NCBI RefSeq assembly: GCF_003946515.1
Contig: NZ_RHOM01000003.1
Coordinates: 81,979 to 145,978 of the forward strand
Reading direction: 5' to 3'
DNA: 64,000 nt
Source of the DNA: Companilactobacillus zhongbaensis
Lineage (GTDB): Bacteria; Bacillota; Bacilli; Lactobacillales; Lactobacillaceae
Shown: positions 1 through 8,440 of the stretch, piece by piece
How the letters are laid out: every line of letters begins with the position of its first letter
How positions within the stretch are numbered: the first letter of the stretch is position 1
Program-made: the position numbers and the translations under genes
Notes under the pieces: generated by a model
What the model was told of the DNA's origin: nothing
What the model saw: only the letters and a program-made list of their open reading frames with translations
Database searches by the model: none

Positions 1-872
1 GGATCAAACTCACCTACCAAGATTTTCAAATTTTTAAAAGTTGTCGGATCTGCATAAAGCGGCGAAATGATCGGTGAAGTCAAATCAATATCATTACCGT
101 TCAAATATAAATGCGTCATGATTCGATCAAGTTGTTTATGTCGCAAGTAATCTTGCCGCAAAAACTTGCGCTGATTAGGATTAATTGCGATTCTCTGATC
201 ATCCCAAAGTGGTCCGTTCAAATCAGAACCTTGAACTACCGTCGGATAAAATAAAATATGATTTTCAAAATTAGCAATTCCTAACTGCGACAACATTTGA
301 CTGGCACCCAAGCCAATACAAGCTCCAGCTGAATCCCCCATCAAAGTAAGATGTGGACGACGTTTATTAACTAAAGAAGTCACTGCTAAGACGTCCAAAA
401 TCGAATCAGGATAAGGATTTTCGGGACATTGATGATAATTTACGCAGTAAATAATACCATCGTAAATTTTGGCGAGCATTTTTAAAATAGTCATAAATCC
501 CGTTGAGCCTTCATTATAATAAGCTCCACCATGAACATAAATTATGGCGTTGTCACTGGATTTTACTTGGTCACGATAGATCTTAAAAAATTTAACTTTT
601 CTTCCCATTTCATTGGCGATAAAAGGCTGTACATTAATGTCATCCAGATATGCTCGAGCAACTGTCCCAGTATCAAAGGTTCGCATGTCAGCATGATGCT
701 CCTTCAATCCCGCAGCATTAGTTTTTTTCAGGCCCGCCAAAAAACGTGGATCATAAGTGTGGGCATCTAACCGGTCTTTGACGATCATATTGACTCCTTC
801 GATATGCGGGATATCCACTGGCCCAATGTGTTGCAATCGTTGTAATTCCAAAACATACTCATTTGCGATCAT
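1..872 (-). CDS. alpha/beta hydrolase (HSL-type esterase), 3' end cut by window edge
   Basis: The reading frame is open from an ATG at 872 to the window edge (about 290 codons), so the C-terminus and stop are missing. A GGAG box lies 8 nt before the ATG. The translation shows an HGGAYY oxyanion motif near residue 114 and a GDSAG nucleophile elbow near residue 179, in the order and spacing of the hormone-sensitive-lipase branch of alpha/beta hydrolases. These act on short acyl esters in the cytoplasm. The catalytic Asp and His are expected beyond or near the cut. It lies downstream of the cobalamin cluster but a strong terminator separates them, so a link to B12 metabolism is unlikely. The true substrate cannot be told. 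Confidence 0.85.
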   Translation of the reverse strand, partial: MIANEYVLELQRLQHIGPVDIPHIEGVNMIVKDRLDAHTYDPRFLAGLKKTNAAGLKEHHADMRTFDTGTVARAYLDDINVQPFIANEMGRKVKFFKIYRDQVKSSDNAIIYVHGGAYYNEGSTGFMTILKMLAKIYDGIIYCVNYHQCPENPYPDSILDVLAVTSLVNKRRPHLTLMGDSAGACIGLGASQMLSQLGIANFENHILFYPTVVQGSDLNGPLWDDQRIAINPNQRKFLRQDYLRHKQLDRIMTHLYLNGNDIDLTSPIISPLYADPTTFKNLKILVGEFD

Positions 873-1080
873 AATGATGACTCCTTTTAAAAAGTAGTTG
901 CACAAACGTTTAAATAATTTTATTTATTAAATCAAGAACTGTAATCATTATAAATTATTAAATAAACCGTGCAGACTAAGTATTTAAAAGAATCTTTTTA
1001 AAAATTGAAGAAAATTTTCTAGAAAAATCAAGTAAAAAGCCTCCCTATTTTTTGAAGTTAGGTGTAATAAATAGTTATCA

Positions 1081-1135
1081 AAAAAAGCGGAACAGACAAG
1101 CATACTCAATGAGTAAGTTATCTGTTCCGCTTTTT
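1081..1135 (-). terminator. intrinsic terminator after the cobalamin cluster
   Basis: A 10-bp perfect stem (GCGGAACAGA / TCTGTTCCGC) with a 24-nt loop that itself can pair, flanked by A-run and T-run on both sides, lies just after the stop of the orphan adenosyltransferase gene. It would end the long minus-strand cob transcript. The rest of 873-1142 shows no gene. Confidence 0.85.
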
Positions 1136-1142
1136 AATGAGC

Positions 1143-1712
1143 TTATCTAAATACTGGCTTACTATTACGATATTGAATATCCTCAACACCGTCCAACACA
1201 TTAGCATAACGAGCAGCAGCGAAGAAGTAATCTGAAAGACGGTTGATAAACTTCAAAACGTAATCGTTGATCGGTTCATCTTGAATCAAGGAAACGATCG
1301 TTCTTTCAGCACGTCTAGTTACCGTTCTAGCATAGTGCAATGAAGATGCAGTCTTTGAGCCACCAGGCAAAATAAATTTTTGCGTCTTAGGAACATTGGC
1401 AGTATATTCGTCGATTTTCTTTTCTAGCCAATCAACGTACTTGTGATCTTCGGTAAAAATGAATTCGTGTTTCTCATCGTTTTGCGAAATAGCCAAGTCA
1501 GTTCCACAGTCGAACAACAATTGTTGGATCTCAGTCAATTCATCACCGAGTTCTTTAGTCTTATCACTCAAGTTGGCAATGACCATCCCAACGAGTGAAT
1601 TCAATTCGTCGACTGAACCGTATGCTTCAACACGTTTGTCAGACTTGAACATAACATCATTTCCGATAATTCTAGTCTTACCTTTGTCACCAGTTCTAGT
1701 ATAAATTTTCAT
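1143..1712 (-). CDS. PduO-type ATP:cob(I)alamin adenosyltransferase (second copy)
   Basis: This 189-residue protein transfers the 5'-deoxyadenosyl group of ATP to cob(I)alamin, forming coenzyme B12. The N-terminal YTRTGDKGKT segment (ATP-binding) and the TRRAERTIV and NRLSDYFFAAARYAN segments are hallmarks of the PduO/MMAB trimeric family, and the length is normal. A GAGAGGG box precedes the ATG. It is the last gene of the minus-strand cob cluster, about 95 nt after the HemD-like gene, and a terminator follows. A paralogue at 19144-19716 sits inside the pdu operon. The pair may serve cytosolic corrinoid assembly and microcompartment cofactor recycling respectively; that division is inference. 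Confidence 0.93.
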   Translation of the reverse strand: MKIYTRTGDKGKTRIIGNDVMFKSDKRVEAYGSVDELNSLVGMVIANLSDKTKELGDELTEIQQLLFDCGTDLAISQNDEKHEFIFTEDHKYVDWLEKKIDEYTANVPKTQKFILPGGSKTASSLHYARTVTRRAERTIVSLIQDEPINDYVLKFINRLSDYFFAAARYANVLDGVEDIQYRNSKPVFR

Positions 1713-1807
1713 AAGTTCCCTCTCATTCTATAATTAAAAAAATTTATTCAGCAATGCTTTTTACAATCGTATTGTTTCATTATCTTACTTATTTAATCAC
1801 GGTGCAA

Positions 1808-2503
1808 TTATTTCTCTCGGGCAATTTTCCAAACTGCTTGCTTCAAAATATTTCTTTTATGCTTTGGTATATAGTTTTCAAATCCAAGGCCATCCATGAT
1901 GCCCTTTGTTTGATGATCGATAGTGTAATATTTAGCAGTCATGAATTGCTGCGGGATTTTCTCTTCGATCGATTCAAATCGGTAAAACTCGATTGGACTC
2001 GTAATCAAAACTTTCGTAAAATCAGCGGCACCGATCTTCGCGATTGCCTTTTTCTCGTCAGCCTCCGTCCAAATATTTTCGTAAACATCGATATTTTTCA
2101 CTTGTGCATGAGCATTTAATTCCTTGGCTAAATTACTCTTCAAAAAAACGATCTGGTCATCTTCGGCTAAAATATCGTTCAAATCTGAGATCAATTGTTG
2201 CTGATTTTCGACTGGTAAGACAAAGACGTTTGTAAAGTGAAACTGTCGTAATAATCTGGCGGCACCAGGACTAATAACATAAATTAATTTATCAAGTGAT
2301 ACATCAGATTTCACCAACGCTTGAATAGCCAACATGCTCGTCACTACGATGGCCAGACTATCGTCTATTATTTGATATTTTTGCTTGATCCAAGGCAAGT
2401 ACTTGATCCGTTTTAATGGTAGGAAAACCGGATTCCAGTTGTATAGTTCGAGCAACATTTCATCGTCGAATTTGTCCTCGGGATAAGTCAGCAAGATTGC
2501 CAT
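1808..2503 (-). CDS. hemD: uroporphyrinogen-III synthase-like protein (HemD family)
   Basis: A 231-residue protein resembling uroporphyrinogen-III synthase, which closes and inverts hydroxymethylbilane into the first cyclic tetrapyrrole. Seen features are the N-terminal ILLTYPED start, an IVVTS segment near residue 50, a central VFLKSN segment and VLITSPIEFYRF near residue 165, which fit the two-lobed HemD fold (family typically about 240-260 aa and poorly conserved). It starts one base after cobC ends, so it is in the same operon. No hemA, B, C, L or cbi ring genes are in the window, so its substrate source is unclear. It may be a relic, part of a pathway elsewhere, or a repurposed fold. Confidence 0.65.
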   Translation of the reverse strand: MAILLTYPEDKFDDEMLLELYNWNPVFLPLKRIKYLPWIKQKYQIIDDSLAIVVTSMLAIQALVKSDVSLDKLIYVISPGAARLLRQFHFTNVFVLPVENQQQLISDLNDILAEDDQIVFLKSNLAKELNAHAQVKNIDVYENIWTEADEKKAIAKIGAADFTKVLITSPIEFYRFESIEEKIPQQFMTAKYYTIDHQTKGIMDGLGFENYIPKHKRNILKQAVWKIAREK

Positions 2504-2504
2504 T

Positions 2505-3110
2505 TCATCGACCCACGTTTCTTTTTATTAACTCAAAATTCTTTCCGTCATTACTAGTGTACTCACTAAAGCATCCAGCATCAAAGTGAATATCCCAAAA
2601 AACCTCGTCTGATTTCAGCAAAGTTTGTTCGATCACCCGCAAAGTTCCCAAGTGAGCTACTAATAAAATGTTTTCTTGCTTTTTAGCCAACGCAGTTTGT
2701 AGGATATTGGCTAAACTAGCTTGCACGTGCTGGCGAAATACATAATAATCTTCCGCCTCAGGTGGTACGTAATCAAACGGTTGATCGAGCCACTTTTGCC
2801 ATTCTTCTGGATAAGCAGCTTCGATCTCATTAGCGTCCATCCCTTCCCACTTACCAAAACCTTTTTCATTCAGACCTGGTAGTTGGAAGAGTGGGACATC
2901 TTTTTTTAATGCCGGTTTAATGGTCTGATATGTCCGCTTTAGCCCACTACAATAAGCAACATCAAACGTCAGCCGATGATTAGTAATTGCTTGGGCTAAG
3001 TCTTGAGCTTGTTGCAATCCCTTTTCGTCTAACAAAACATCGCTTGTACCATAAAACTTTTTTTGTAAATTCCAAGCTGTTTCTCCGTGACGGGCTACGA
3101 TCAATTTCAT
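2505..3110 (-). CDS. cobC: alpha-ribazole-5'-phosphate phosphatase (histidine phosphatase family)
   Basis: A 201-residue phosphoglycerate-mutase-like phosphatase. The LIVARHGETAWN motif at residues 3-14 carries the phosphate-accepting His, and LLVAHLGTLR near residue 155 carries the second His. In the nucleotide loop CobC removes the 5'-phosphate from alpha-ribazole phosphate or from cobalamin-5'-phosphate. The start at 3110 is chosen because its ATG overlaps the cobS stop (ATGA), a coupling arrangement, and because the catalytic RHG must sit near the N-terminus. An upstream in-frame start would add 15 residues lacking family similarity. The next gene begins one base after its stop. Confidence 0.88.
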   Translation of the reverse strand: MKLIVARHGETAWNLQKKFYGTSDVLLDEKGLQQAQDLAQAITNHRLTFDVAYCSGLKRTYQTIKPALKKDVPLFQLPGLNEKGFGKWEGMDANEIEAAYPEEWQKWLDQPFDYVPPEAEDYYVFRQHVQASLANILQTALAKKQENILLVAHLGTLRVIEQTLLKSDEVFWDIHFDAGCFSEYTSNDGKNFELIKRNVGR

Positions 3111-3862
3111 AGTTGCACGACCGCGGCATAACCAATCATGAACAATACTTGGCAAATGCTGGCATAAGCTCCCAAAGTGTCACCAGTGAATCCTCCGAGT
3201 TGCTTGTTGATCCAGTGCTTATAAACGAGAACGAAAATGGCAGCTAAAGCATATCCGACCAGGCCTTTCCAGCCTAAAGCTAAGACGATAACAATGATGG
3301 CTAACAGTTGACTGACTGCTGCACGCCAAGGGGCAATTTTACCCCAGCTTTTTAACAAGCCTTTCTCATCATCAGAGTTGATGATCCTCAAAAAAATCAA
3401 GGAAATACCAGTCTTCGTGTTCATGATCGTGATGGCCGCGAGGAAGACATTGGTCCACAAGCTAATGTGACCACTGACGAAATAAGTTACACCGATCATG
3501 ATGGCATAGTAATAGATCAGCGCTAATGCCCCCATCGTTCCTAGTCGGCTATCTTTCATGATCTGATACATTTTTTCTTTACTACGGGAACTAAACATCC
3601 CATCAGCAGTATCAGCTAAAGCATCCAAGTGAAAACCACCGGTAATCATGCCATCGATGACAAGTAAGAATATCCAGCACAGCCAGGTCGGAAATAAGAA
3701 ACTCAAACCATAAAAACAAAGCGCTTCAATAGCACCTAAAATCAAGCCAAAGAGCGTTAAATATTGGATCCCACGGTTAAATTTTTCCTGTGGCTCATCG
3801 ATTGGAATTGGGATCGGGATCCGTGTAAAAAACTGTCCATACAAAATTAATGATGTGATCAA
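3107..3862 (-). CDS. cobS: adenosylcobinamide-GDP ribazoletransferase (cobalamin synthase)
   Basis: A 251-residue integral membrane enzyme that joins adenosylcobinamide-GDP to alpha-ribazole or its phosphate, giving adenosylcobalamin (phosphate). The acidic metal-binding motif GGFHLDALADTADGMFS near residues 75-92 is diagnostic, and several hydrophobic helices follow. Length fits the family (about 250 aa). It lies between cobU and cobC, the usual partners, and its TGA overlaps the cobC ATG. With no cobT in the window, its ribazole substrate probably comes from the CblT/CblS route encoded nearby. Confidence 0.95.
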   Translation of the reverse strand: MITSLILYGQFFTRIPIPIPIDEPQEKFNRGIQYLTLFGLILGAIEALCFYGLSFLFPTWLCWIFLLVIDGMITGGFHLDALADTADGMFSSRSKEKMYQIMKDSRLGTMGALALIYYYAIMIGVTYFVSGHISLWTNVFLAAITIMNTKTGISLIFLRIINSDDEKGLLKSWGKIAPWRAAVSQLLAIIVIVLALGWKGLVGYALAAIFVLVYKHWINKQLGGFTGDTLGAYASICQVLFMIGYAAVVQL

Positions 3863-3872
3863 AATAATACCT

Positions 3873-4466
3873 CTATTTTATTTTTTGTGGCAGACCGCTG
3901 ATGACGAACCAAACCTCGTCACTCTTGCTGGCAATTAGTTTGTTAACTTCACCATAAATATCGCGCAGCATCCGTGTGTCCTTATCTTCGGGCACAATGC
4001 CGAGACCAACTTCATTTGTAACCACGACAAGCGTCTTATTTCGTAAACTATTTACCACCATTATGTTGATCCATTGTTGCAAAATATAATGTGTGACTTC
4101 GTCTAATTCTTCCGTACCCATATTATATAGAAAACTTTGGGCATTGGGATATCCACGACCTTCACGCACTTCGTTGACCCAATCGTAAAATAAAGCTGTC
4201 ACCATATTGGTAACGTCATCAAGTAAGAAATATTTTTTCTTTGAAGTCTCCATGTATTTTGCAACATTAGCATAGCGTTCTTCCGTCATCCACTTCTTCG
4301 AACGACGAGCTTGATGTTTTTGAATTCGATCTTCCATTTCTTTATCGCCAGAACGGGAATTACTGGTGGCGATATAACAAACCTCATCATCACGATCAAA
4401 AAGATTTTCAGCAAATTCTGATTTTCCACTACGGCAACCACCAGTCACCATGATTAAATGTTCCAT
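3873..4466 (-). CDS. cobU: adenosylcobinamide kinase / adenosylcobinamide-phosphate guanylyltransferase
   Basis: A 197-residue bifunctional enzyme that phosphorylates adenosylcobinamide and then transfers GMP to it. The P-loop GGCRSGKS (residues 9-16), YIATS, the HQARR segment (residues 50-54, the histidine that carries GMP in CobU) and NEVGLGIVPE near residue 151 are all present. The central part holds an insertion-like stretch (VNEVREGRGYPNAQ) somewhat longer than in enteric CobU. It is 10 nt upstream of cobS and 4 nt downstream of the CblS-like gene. Confidence 0.94.
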   Translation of the reverse strand: MEHLIMVTGGCRSGKSEFAENLFDRDDEVCYIATSNSRSGDKEMEDRIQKHQARRSKKWMTEERYANVAKYMETSKKKYFLLDDVTNMVTALFYDWVNEVREGRGYPNAQSFLYNMGTEELDEVTHYILQQWINIMVVNSLRNKTLVVVTNEVGLGIVPEDKDTRMLRDIYGEVNKLIASKSDEVWFVISGLPQKIK

Positions 4467-4470
4467 ATTA

Positions 4471-5208
4471 TTACCTCAATTTTGCAATTTTAATTAGTTC
4501 TGGGTGATCCTTTTTAAAATCAATCAGGTTCTGATCTTCAACGACGACGAGTAAAACCGTAGACGGCCCAACAGTTTTTTTCATTTGACTTTGGTCGACG
4601 CTAGTTTCCAGTTGGAGAGTTTGTCCGTTGCTGGCTGCTAAAACGCTCATTTCATATTCGATTCCCTTTGAACCTACTGGAATCATATCACTGACGTTGG
4701 GATCTTTGCGTAAATCAATTGCATCTTTAACTGTAAAAATATGATCTAGATTAGCTAAAACTTCATTCCCTACTAGTGGTCTCCCCAATTGGAAAATCGT
4801 TGCTGGATTTATCTGACGTGTTTTTTCATGTGGAGCTTCGCCAATCACAGTCACACTGACAGTAGTCATTTGAATATCTAAATTATCTTCCGTACTACCG
4901 TTGATCGATACTTCTGAATAACCCATGTCAGCTAAGTCTTTTTGCATTTGTTTAATAACCGAAATACCGGTCGGATTGTATTCAACGCTCAATGTATCGA
5001 CCACATTCAATGGTGTTGCTCCGTATGAGATCAATTCCAGCATGGCTGTTCTCAAGGTAAATGAAACTGATATTTCAGGTGAGCACTTTACAATATCGTA
5101 CTTACGATCACCGAAACCAGCACTAATATCACAACTGACGACCATATCTTTTTCAGCGGTGATCGGTGTGATCGTTAAATCGCGATATTGATGACTTTTT
5201 GCAGACAT
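4471..5208 (-). CDS. cblS: alpha-ribazole kinase-like protein (CblS, PurM/AIR-synthase-like fold)
   Basis: A 245-residue protein with the pattern of CblS, the alpha-ribazole kinase of Listeria and Geobacillus. Seen are DISAGFGDRKYD (residues 27-38), the FTLRTAMLELISYGATPLNV segment and a NGSTEDN motif, resembling the ATP-binding half of PurM-like proteins. CblS phosphorylates imported alpha-ribazole so CobS can use it. Its place between cbiP and cobU, the presence of a CblT-like transporter gene at 9515-10030 and the absence of cobT support this reading. The symbol is assigned by pattern and context, not by alignment. Confidence 0.75.
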   Translation of the reverse strand: MSAKSHQYRDLTITPITAEKDMVVSCDISAGFGDRKYDIVKCSPEISVSFTLRTAMLELISYGATPLNVVDTLSVEYNPTGISVIKQMQKDLADMGYSEVSINGSTEDNLDIQMTTVSVTVIGEAPHEKTRQINPATIFQLGRPLVGNEVLANLDHIFTVKDAIDLRKDPNVSDMIPVGSKGIEYEMSVLAASNGQTLQLETSVDQSQMKKTVGPSTVLLVVVEDQNLIDFKKDHPELIKIAKLR

Positions 5209-5225
5209 AACTACTTCCTTTTTCT

Positions 5226-6752
5226 TTATTTAGTTTGCGAAACTTTTTTTGCGGCAGAAGCTTGATCCATGATCTCGAGAATTTTATCGACATCAACATT
5301 TTCAACAAATTCTGCAGTTAGTTTATCATATTGGGTATTTTTAAAATCTTTTAATGAGCCGATGACGTTTTTCAGTGGACCTAGTCCTTTATAGCTGCGG
5401 ATTTCATTCAAATATTTTCTCGTCCATTCCGGATTATCGAAAATTCCGTGTAAGTAGGTACCAGAAACTTTGTGATCGAAATTAACGGCGCCGTCAAAAT
5501 GGTCGGCGGGTTCGCCATTGGTTTGAACTATGTGAGCGAAAGGTTTAACATCGTCATCCGAAACCGTCTTCCCCATGTGGATCTCATAACCTTCGACCTC
5601 GAGCTTACCAATGGTTGCCTTCGATTGATTGGTCGTCTTCTGGTCTTGATAATAAGTTGTAACGTTCAATAAATTCAAACCGTCTTCTTCAGATATTTTG
5701 GACTCAACGGCATCATTATCGATCAACTTTTTGCCTAACATTTGGTAGCCACCGCAAACACCAAAAATAAAAGTCCCTCGCATGTATAAGGATTCAATGG
5801 CAGCGTCAAATTTATGTTCTTTTAAATATTTTAAGTCTTCACTAGTACTCTTAGTTCCCGGAATGATTACTAGATCAGGCGTTCCTAATTCGTTCGGGTC
5901 TGTTGCATACCGAACAGATACATCTGGATGCATTGCTAAACTATTGAAGTCGGTAAAGTTGGCGATGTTTGGTAGTACTACCACCACCACATCCAAGTCT
6001 TTGGAAACGTCCATGACCTTATTCTTTCTATTTAAAGCCACGGAATCCTCGTCATCGATCTTGACGTCAGTATAAGGCATGACCCCTAAAACCGGTACAC
6101 CAGTCAATGCTTCGATCATATCAACACCACTTTCGAGCATTGATTTATCACCACGGAATTTGTTGATGATGACACCTTTGATCCGGTCTTGATGTTTTTG
6201 TGGTAACAACTTGATCGTTCCGTAAATTGAAGCAAAGACTCCACCCTTGTCGATGTCAGCCACTAAAATAACTGGTGCGTCAGCAATATCAGCCATCCCC
6301 ATGTTGACGAAATCTCGATCCAGTAAGTTGATTTCAGCAGGACTACCAGCACCTTCCAAAACAACATCGTCATAGTCAGCCGTCAATTCTTGATAAATGT
6401 GGGTAACTTCATGTCGCAACTTAGTCTTGAGATCTTGATACTGCAAAGTACTCATATCTCCCAAGTCCTTCCCGTTGACGACGACTTGTGTATCGCTATT
6501 AGTCGAAGCCTTTAACAAGACCGGATTCATTTTGACATCAGGCATAATCCCAGCTGCTTCAGCTTGAAAAACTTGAGCGCGTCCCATTTCTTGTCCGTTG
6601 GCGGTAATATATGAATTTAATGCCATATTTTGAGATTTAAATGGAACTACTCGTTCGCCTTTTTGCAAAAAATAGCGACAAAGTGCTGCCGCCATCCAGC
6701 TTTTTCCTGAATCTGATGCCGTTCCTTGAAACATGATCGATCTTGCAGTCAT
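5226..6752 (-). CDS. cbiP: adenosylcobyric acid synthase
   Basis: A 508-residue amidotransferase that adds four amide groups to adenosylcobyrinic acid a,c-diamide using glutamine and ATP. The N-terminal half has the dethiobiotin-synthetase-like P-loop FQGTASDSGKSW and LEGAGSPAEINL; the C-terminal half has a class-I glutamine amidotransferase domain with nucleophile Cys in FGVCGGYQML and a His in TYLHGIFDN. The start at 6752 has a GGAGGAG box; a longer in-frame start (6782) adds ten arginine-rich residues and is unlikely. Its presence means incomplete corrinoids such as cobyrinic diamide may be salvaged, since the earlier ring genes are missing. Confidence 0.95.
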   Translation of the reverse strand: MTARSIMFQGTASDSGKSWMAAALCRYFLQKGERVVPFKSQNMALNSYITANGQEMGRAQVFQAEAAGIMPDVKMNPVLLKASTNSDTQVVVNGKDLGDMSTLQYQDLKTKLRHEVTHIYQELTADYDDVVLEGAGSPAEINLLDRDFVNMGMADIADAPVILVADIDKGGVFASIYGTIKLLPQKHQDRIKGVIINKFRGDKSMLESGVDMIEALTGVPVLGVMPYTDVKIDDEDSVALNRKNKVMDVSKDLDVVVVVLPNIANFTDFNSLAMHPDVSVRYATDPNELGTPDLVIIPGTKSTSEDLKYLKEHKFDAAIESLYMRGTFIFGVCGGYQMLGKKLIDNDAVESKISEEDGLNLLNVTTYYQDQKTTNQSKATIGKLEVEGYEIHMGKTVSDDDVKPFAHIVQTNGEPADHFDGAVNFDHKVSGTYLHGIFDNPEWTRKYLNEIRSYKGLGPLKNVIGSLKDFKNTQYDKLTAEFVENVDVDKILEIMDQASAAKKVSQTK

Positions 6753-6782
6753 ATTACTCCTCCGTCTAAAAAACCGCTTCAA

Positions 6783-7451
6783 CTATTGATGACAAATCGC
6801 CAGTGAAACTTTCTTACTATTAAATTGTGGTATGAAAACGACTTGTCCACTAGCCAAATTAGCCGCCGAAGATGCAATATTACCAACACCTGTAGCCTGT
6901 TTTAAATCAGGTGAGGATTGGTAATTAATATCGGTCGTAGCTAACTGTTCTTTACTAAAGAAATTAGTCTTAGCTTGCAGTGTTTCAGCCAAGTACTGAA
7001 TGTTAGCTTGATCTTGATTCAAGTCGATCGAAGCAAGTGACTCGATCGATCCCCAAGATAAGTGGTTGATGCTCATAAACAAGACAAAAGCTGTCTGCAC
7101 TTCTTCATAAGAAACGTCAGCTGGACAACTGATCCCGAGCACACTTCTCTTCGGTACGACGTGGATCAACTTATCACAACCGTCAAAATCAGTCCGATCG
7201 GAGACAACCACTGTTGGGATTGGTCCATCACCAGTGACATCATCTTTAGTAATTCTGGTGAAGCCTGTTAAATTGAGTTGATCATCAAAATAGTAATCTT
7301 CCACAAACAGTTTGACTGGGAGCTTTTGTTCCAATCGTCGTTCAACTAATTCAGCATTAGCAGACAAATTAGGACACCAGGCCGTCAAATCTGTTAATAA
7401 ATTACGAAATATTGTCGATTTTTGAGTATTACTATTGTTCATTGATAACAT
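6783..7451 (-). CDS. cbiG: truncated CbiG-like protein (cobalt-precorrin-5A hydrolase, mid and C-terminal domains)
   Basis: This 222-residue protein matches the middle and C-terminal parts of CbiG, which opens the delta-lactone of cobalt-precorrin-5A. The C-terminal domain is clear: VLGISCPADVSYEEVQ (near residue 105), LASIDLNQD, a FFSKEQL segment and ATGVGNIASSAANLASG near residue 188. Full CbiG is about 340-360 residues; the N-terminal domain is missing. The start at 7451 has a GGGGGAG box, so it is translated as it stands rather than interrupted. No other precorrin gene is in the window. It may be a decaying relic of de novo synthesis or a shortened protein with a new role in salvage. Confidence 0.75.
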   Translation of the reverse strand: MLSMNNSNTQKSTIFRNLLTDLTAWCPNLSANAELVERRLEQKLPVKLFVEDYYFDDQLNLTGFTRITKDDVTGDGPIPTVVVSDRTDFDGCDKLIHVVPKRSVLGISCPADVSYEEVQTAFVLFMSINHLSWGSIESLASIDLNQDQANIQYLAETLQAKTNFFSKEQLATTDINYQSSPDLKQATGVGNIASSAANLASGQVVFIPQFNSKKVSLAICHQ

Positions 7452-7463
7452 ATCGATCTCCCC

Positions 7464-8438
7464 CTATGAAGGATTCCCCATAAAAAATAATATTGCCCAG
7501 CGGATCAAGCCAAATGAGATCAATCCACTAAAAGATGTTACGTATAAAACTTGAATCGTTTTAAAAATATCTTGATTCGTAGCAATTTTTTCAGTCGCTA
7601 AACCAATGAAAGGTTTATTGACGACTTTGCCAAAGTAGTAATGTGGCCCACCCAACTGCAAATCGAGCGCACCAGCAATGACCGATTCTGGATAAGCGCT
7701 GTTAGGACTCTTGTGTTTGAGATGATCCCGCAAACCTACTTTGACCGCATTTCGATGATCTAAACGTAAAATAAAACTAGTTATGATCATCAAAACCCAG
7801 GTCAATCGAGCAGGAATAAAACCAAAGGCATCATCCATCAAGGCTGAAGTCTTCCCGAGATCAGCAAAACGCTGATTTTGGTAACCGACCATTGAATCCA
7901 AAGTATTGACGGCTTTGTAAACCATTCCTAAAACTGGACCACCGATCATCAAGAAAAATAACGGTGCAATCACCCCGTCATTAATATTTTCGGCAATCGT
8001 TTCAATAGTAGCCTTGGTGATCTCGTCTTCATTTAATTCATTAGTATCTCGACCAACGATCATCGACAACTGTTTTCTAGCCAAAACTAAGTCGCCTTTT
8101 TGCAGCGACTTCATGATCTTGTGAGCTTCGGTCGCTAAGCCTTTGATGGAAATGGTGGTATAAGCTAGATAAGTTCCAATTACTAAATACAACCAGTGAT
8201 AAAAATCAGCCACGTACAAGATGGCTGCTGAAATTAAGGCAGTTGTCAAAATTACTCCGAACCACATTAAAGTTCCGAGTAAAATTTTTTGCCTGGCAGA
8301 ACGACTTTTTCGTTCAATTTGTTTGACCGACCAACTAATGACTTTGCCGATCAATTTGACTGGATGAGGCCAACTGTGTGGGTCACCGATCAACAAATCT
8401 AAAATAAAACCAATGGCTATCATAAATAAAATATCCAT
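7464..8438 (-). CDS. cbiB: adenosylcobinamide-phosphate synthase
   Basis: A 324-residue membrane protein that attaches (R)-1-amino-2-propanol phosphate to adenosylcobyric acid. It begins with a hydrophobic helix followed by LLIGDPHSWPHPVKLIG, the family signature, and carries ETIAENINDGVIAPLFF and the NTLDSMVGY segment typical of CbiB. Length is normal. It stops three bases after the cobD start region and sits next to cobD, which makes the amino-propanol phosphate, so the two act in sequence. Confidence 0.95.
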   Translation of the reverse strand: MDILFMIAIGFILDLLIGDPHSWPHPVKLIGKVISWSVKQIERKSRSARQKILLGTLMWFGVILTTALISAAILYVADFYHWLYLVIGTYLAYTTISIKGLATEAHKIMKSLQKGDLVLARKQLSMIVGRDTNELNEDEITKATIETIAENINDGVIAPLFFLMIGGPVLGMVYKAVNTLDSMVGYQNQRFADLGKTSALMDDAFGFIPARLTWVLMIITSFILRLDHRNAVKVGLRDHLKHKSPNSAYPESVIAGALDLQLGGPHYYFGKVVNKPFIGLATEKIATNQDIFKTIQVLYVTSFSGLISFGLIRWAILFFMGNPS

Positions 8439-8440
8439 GA

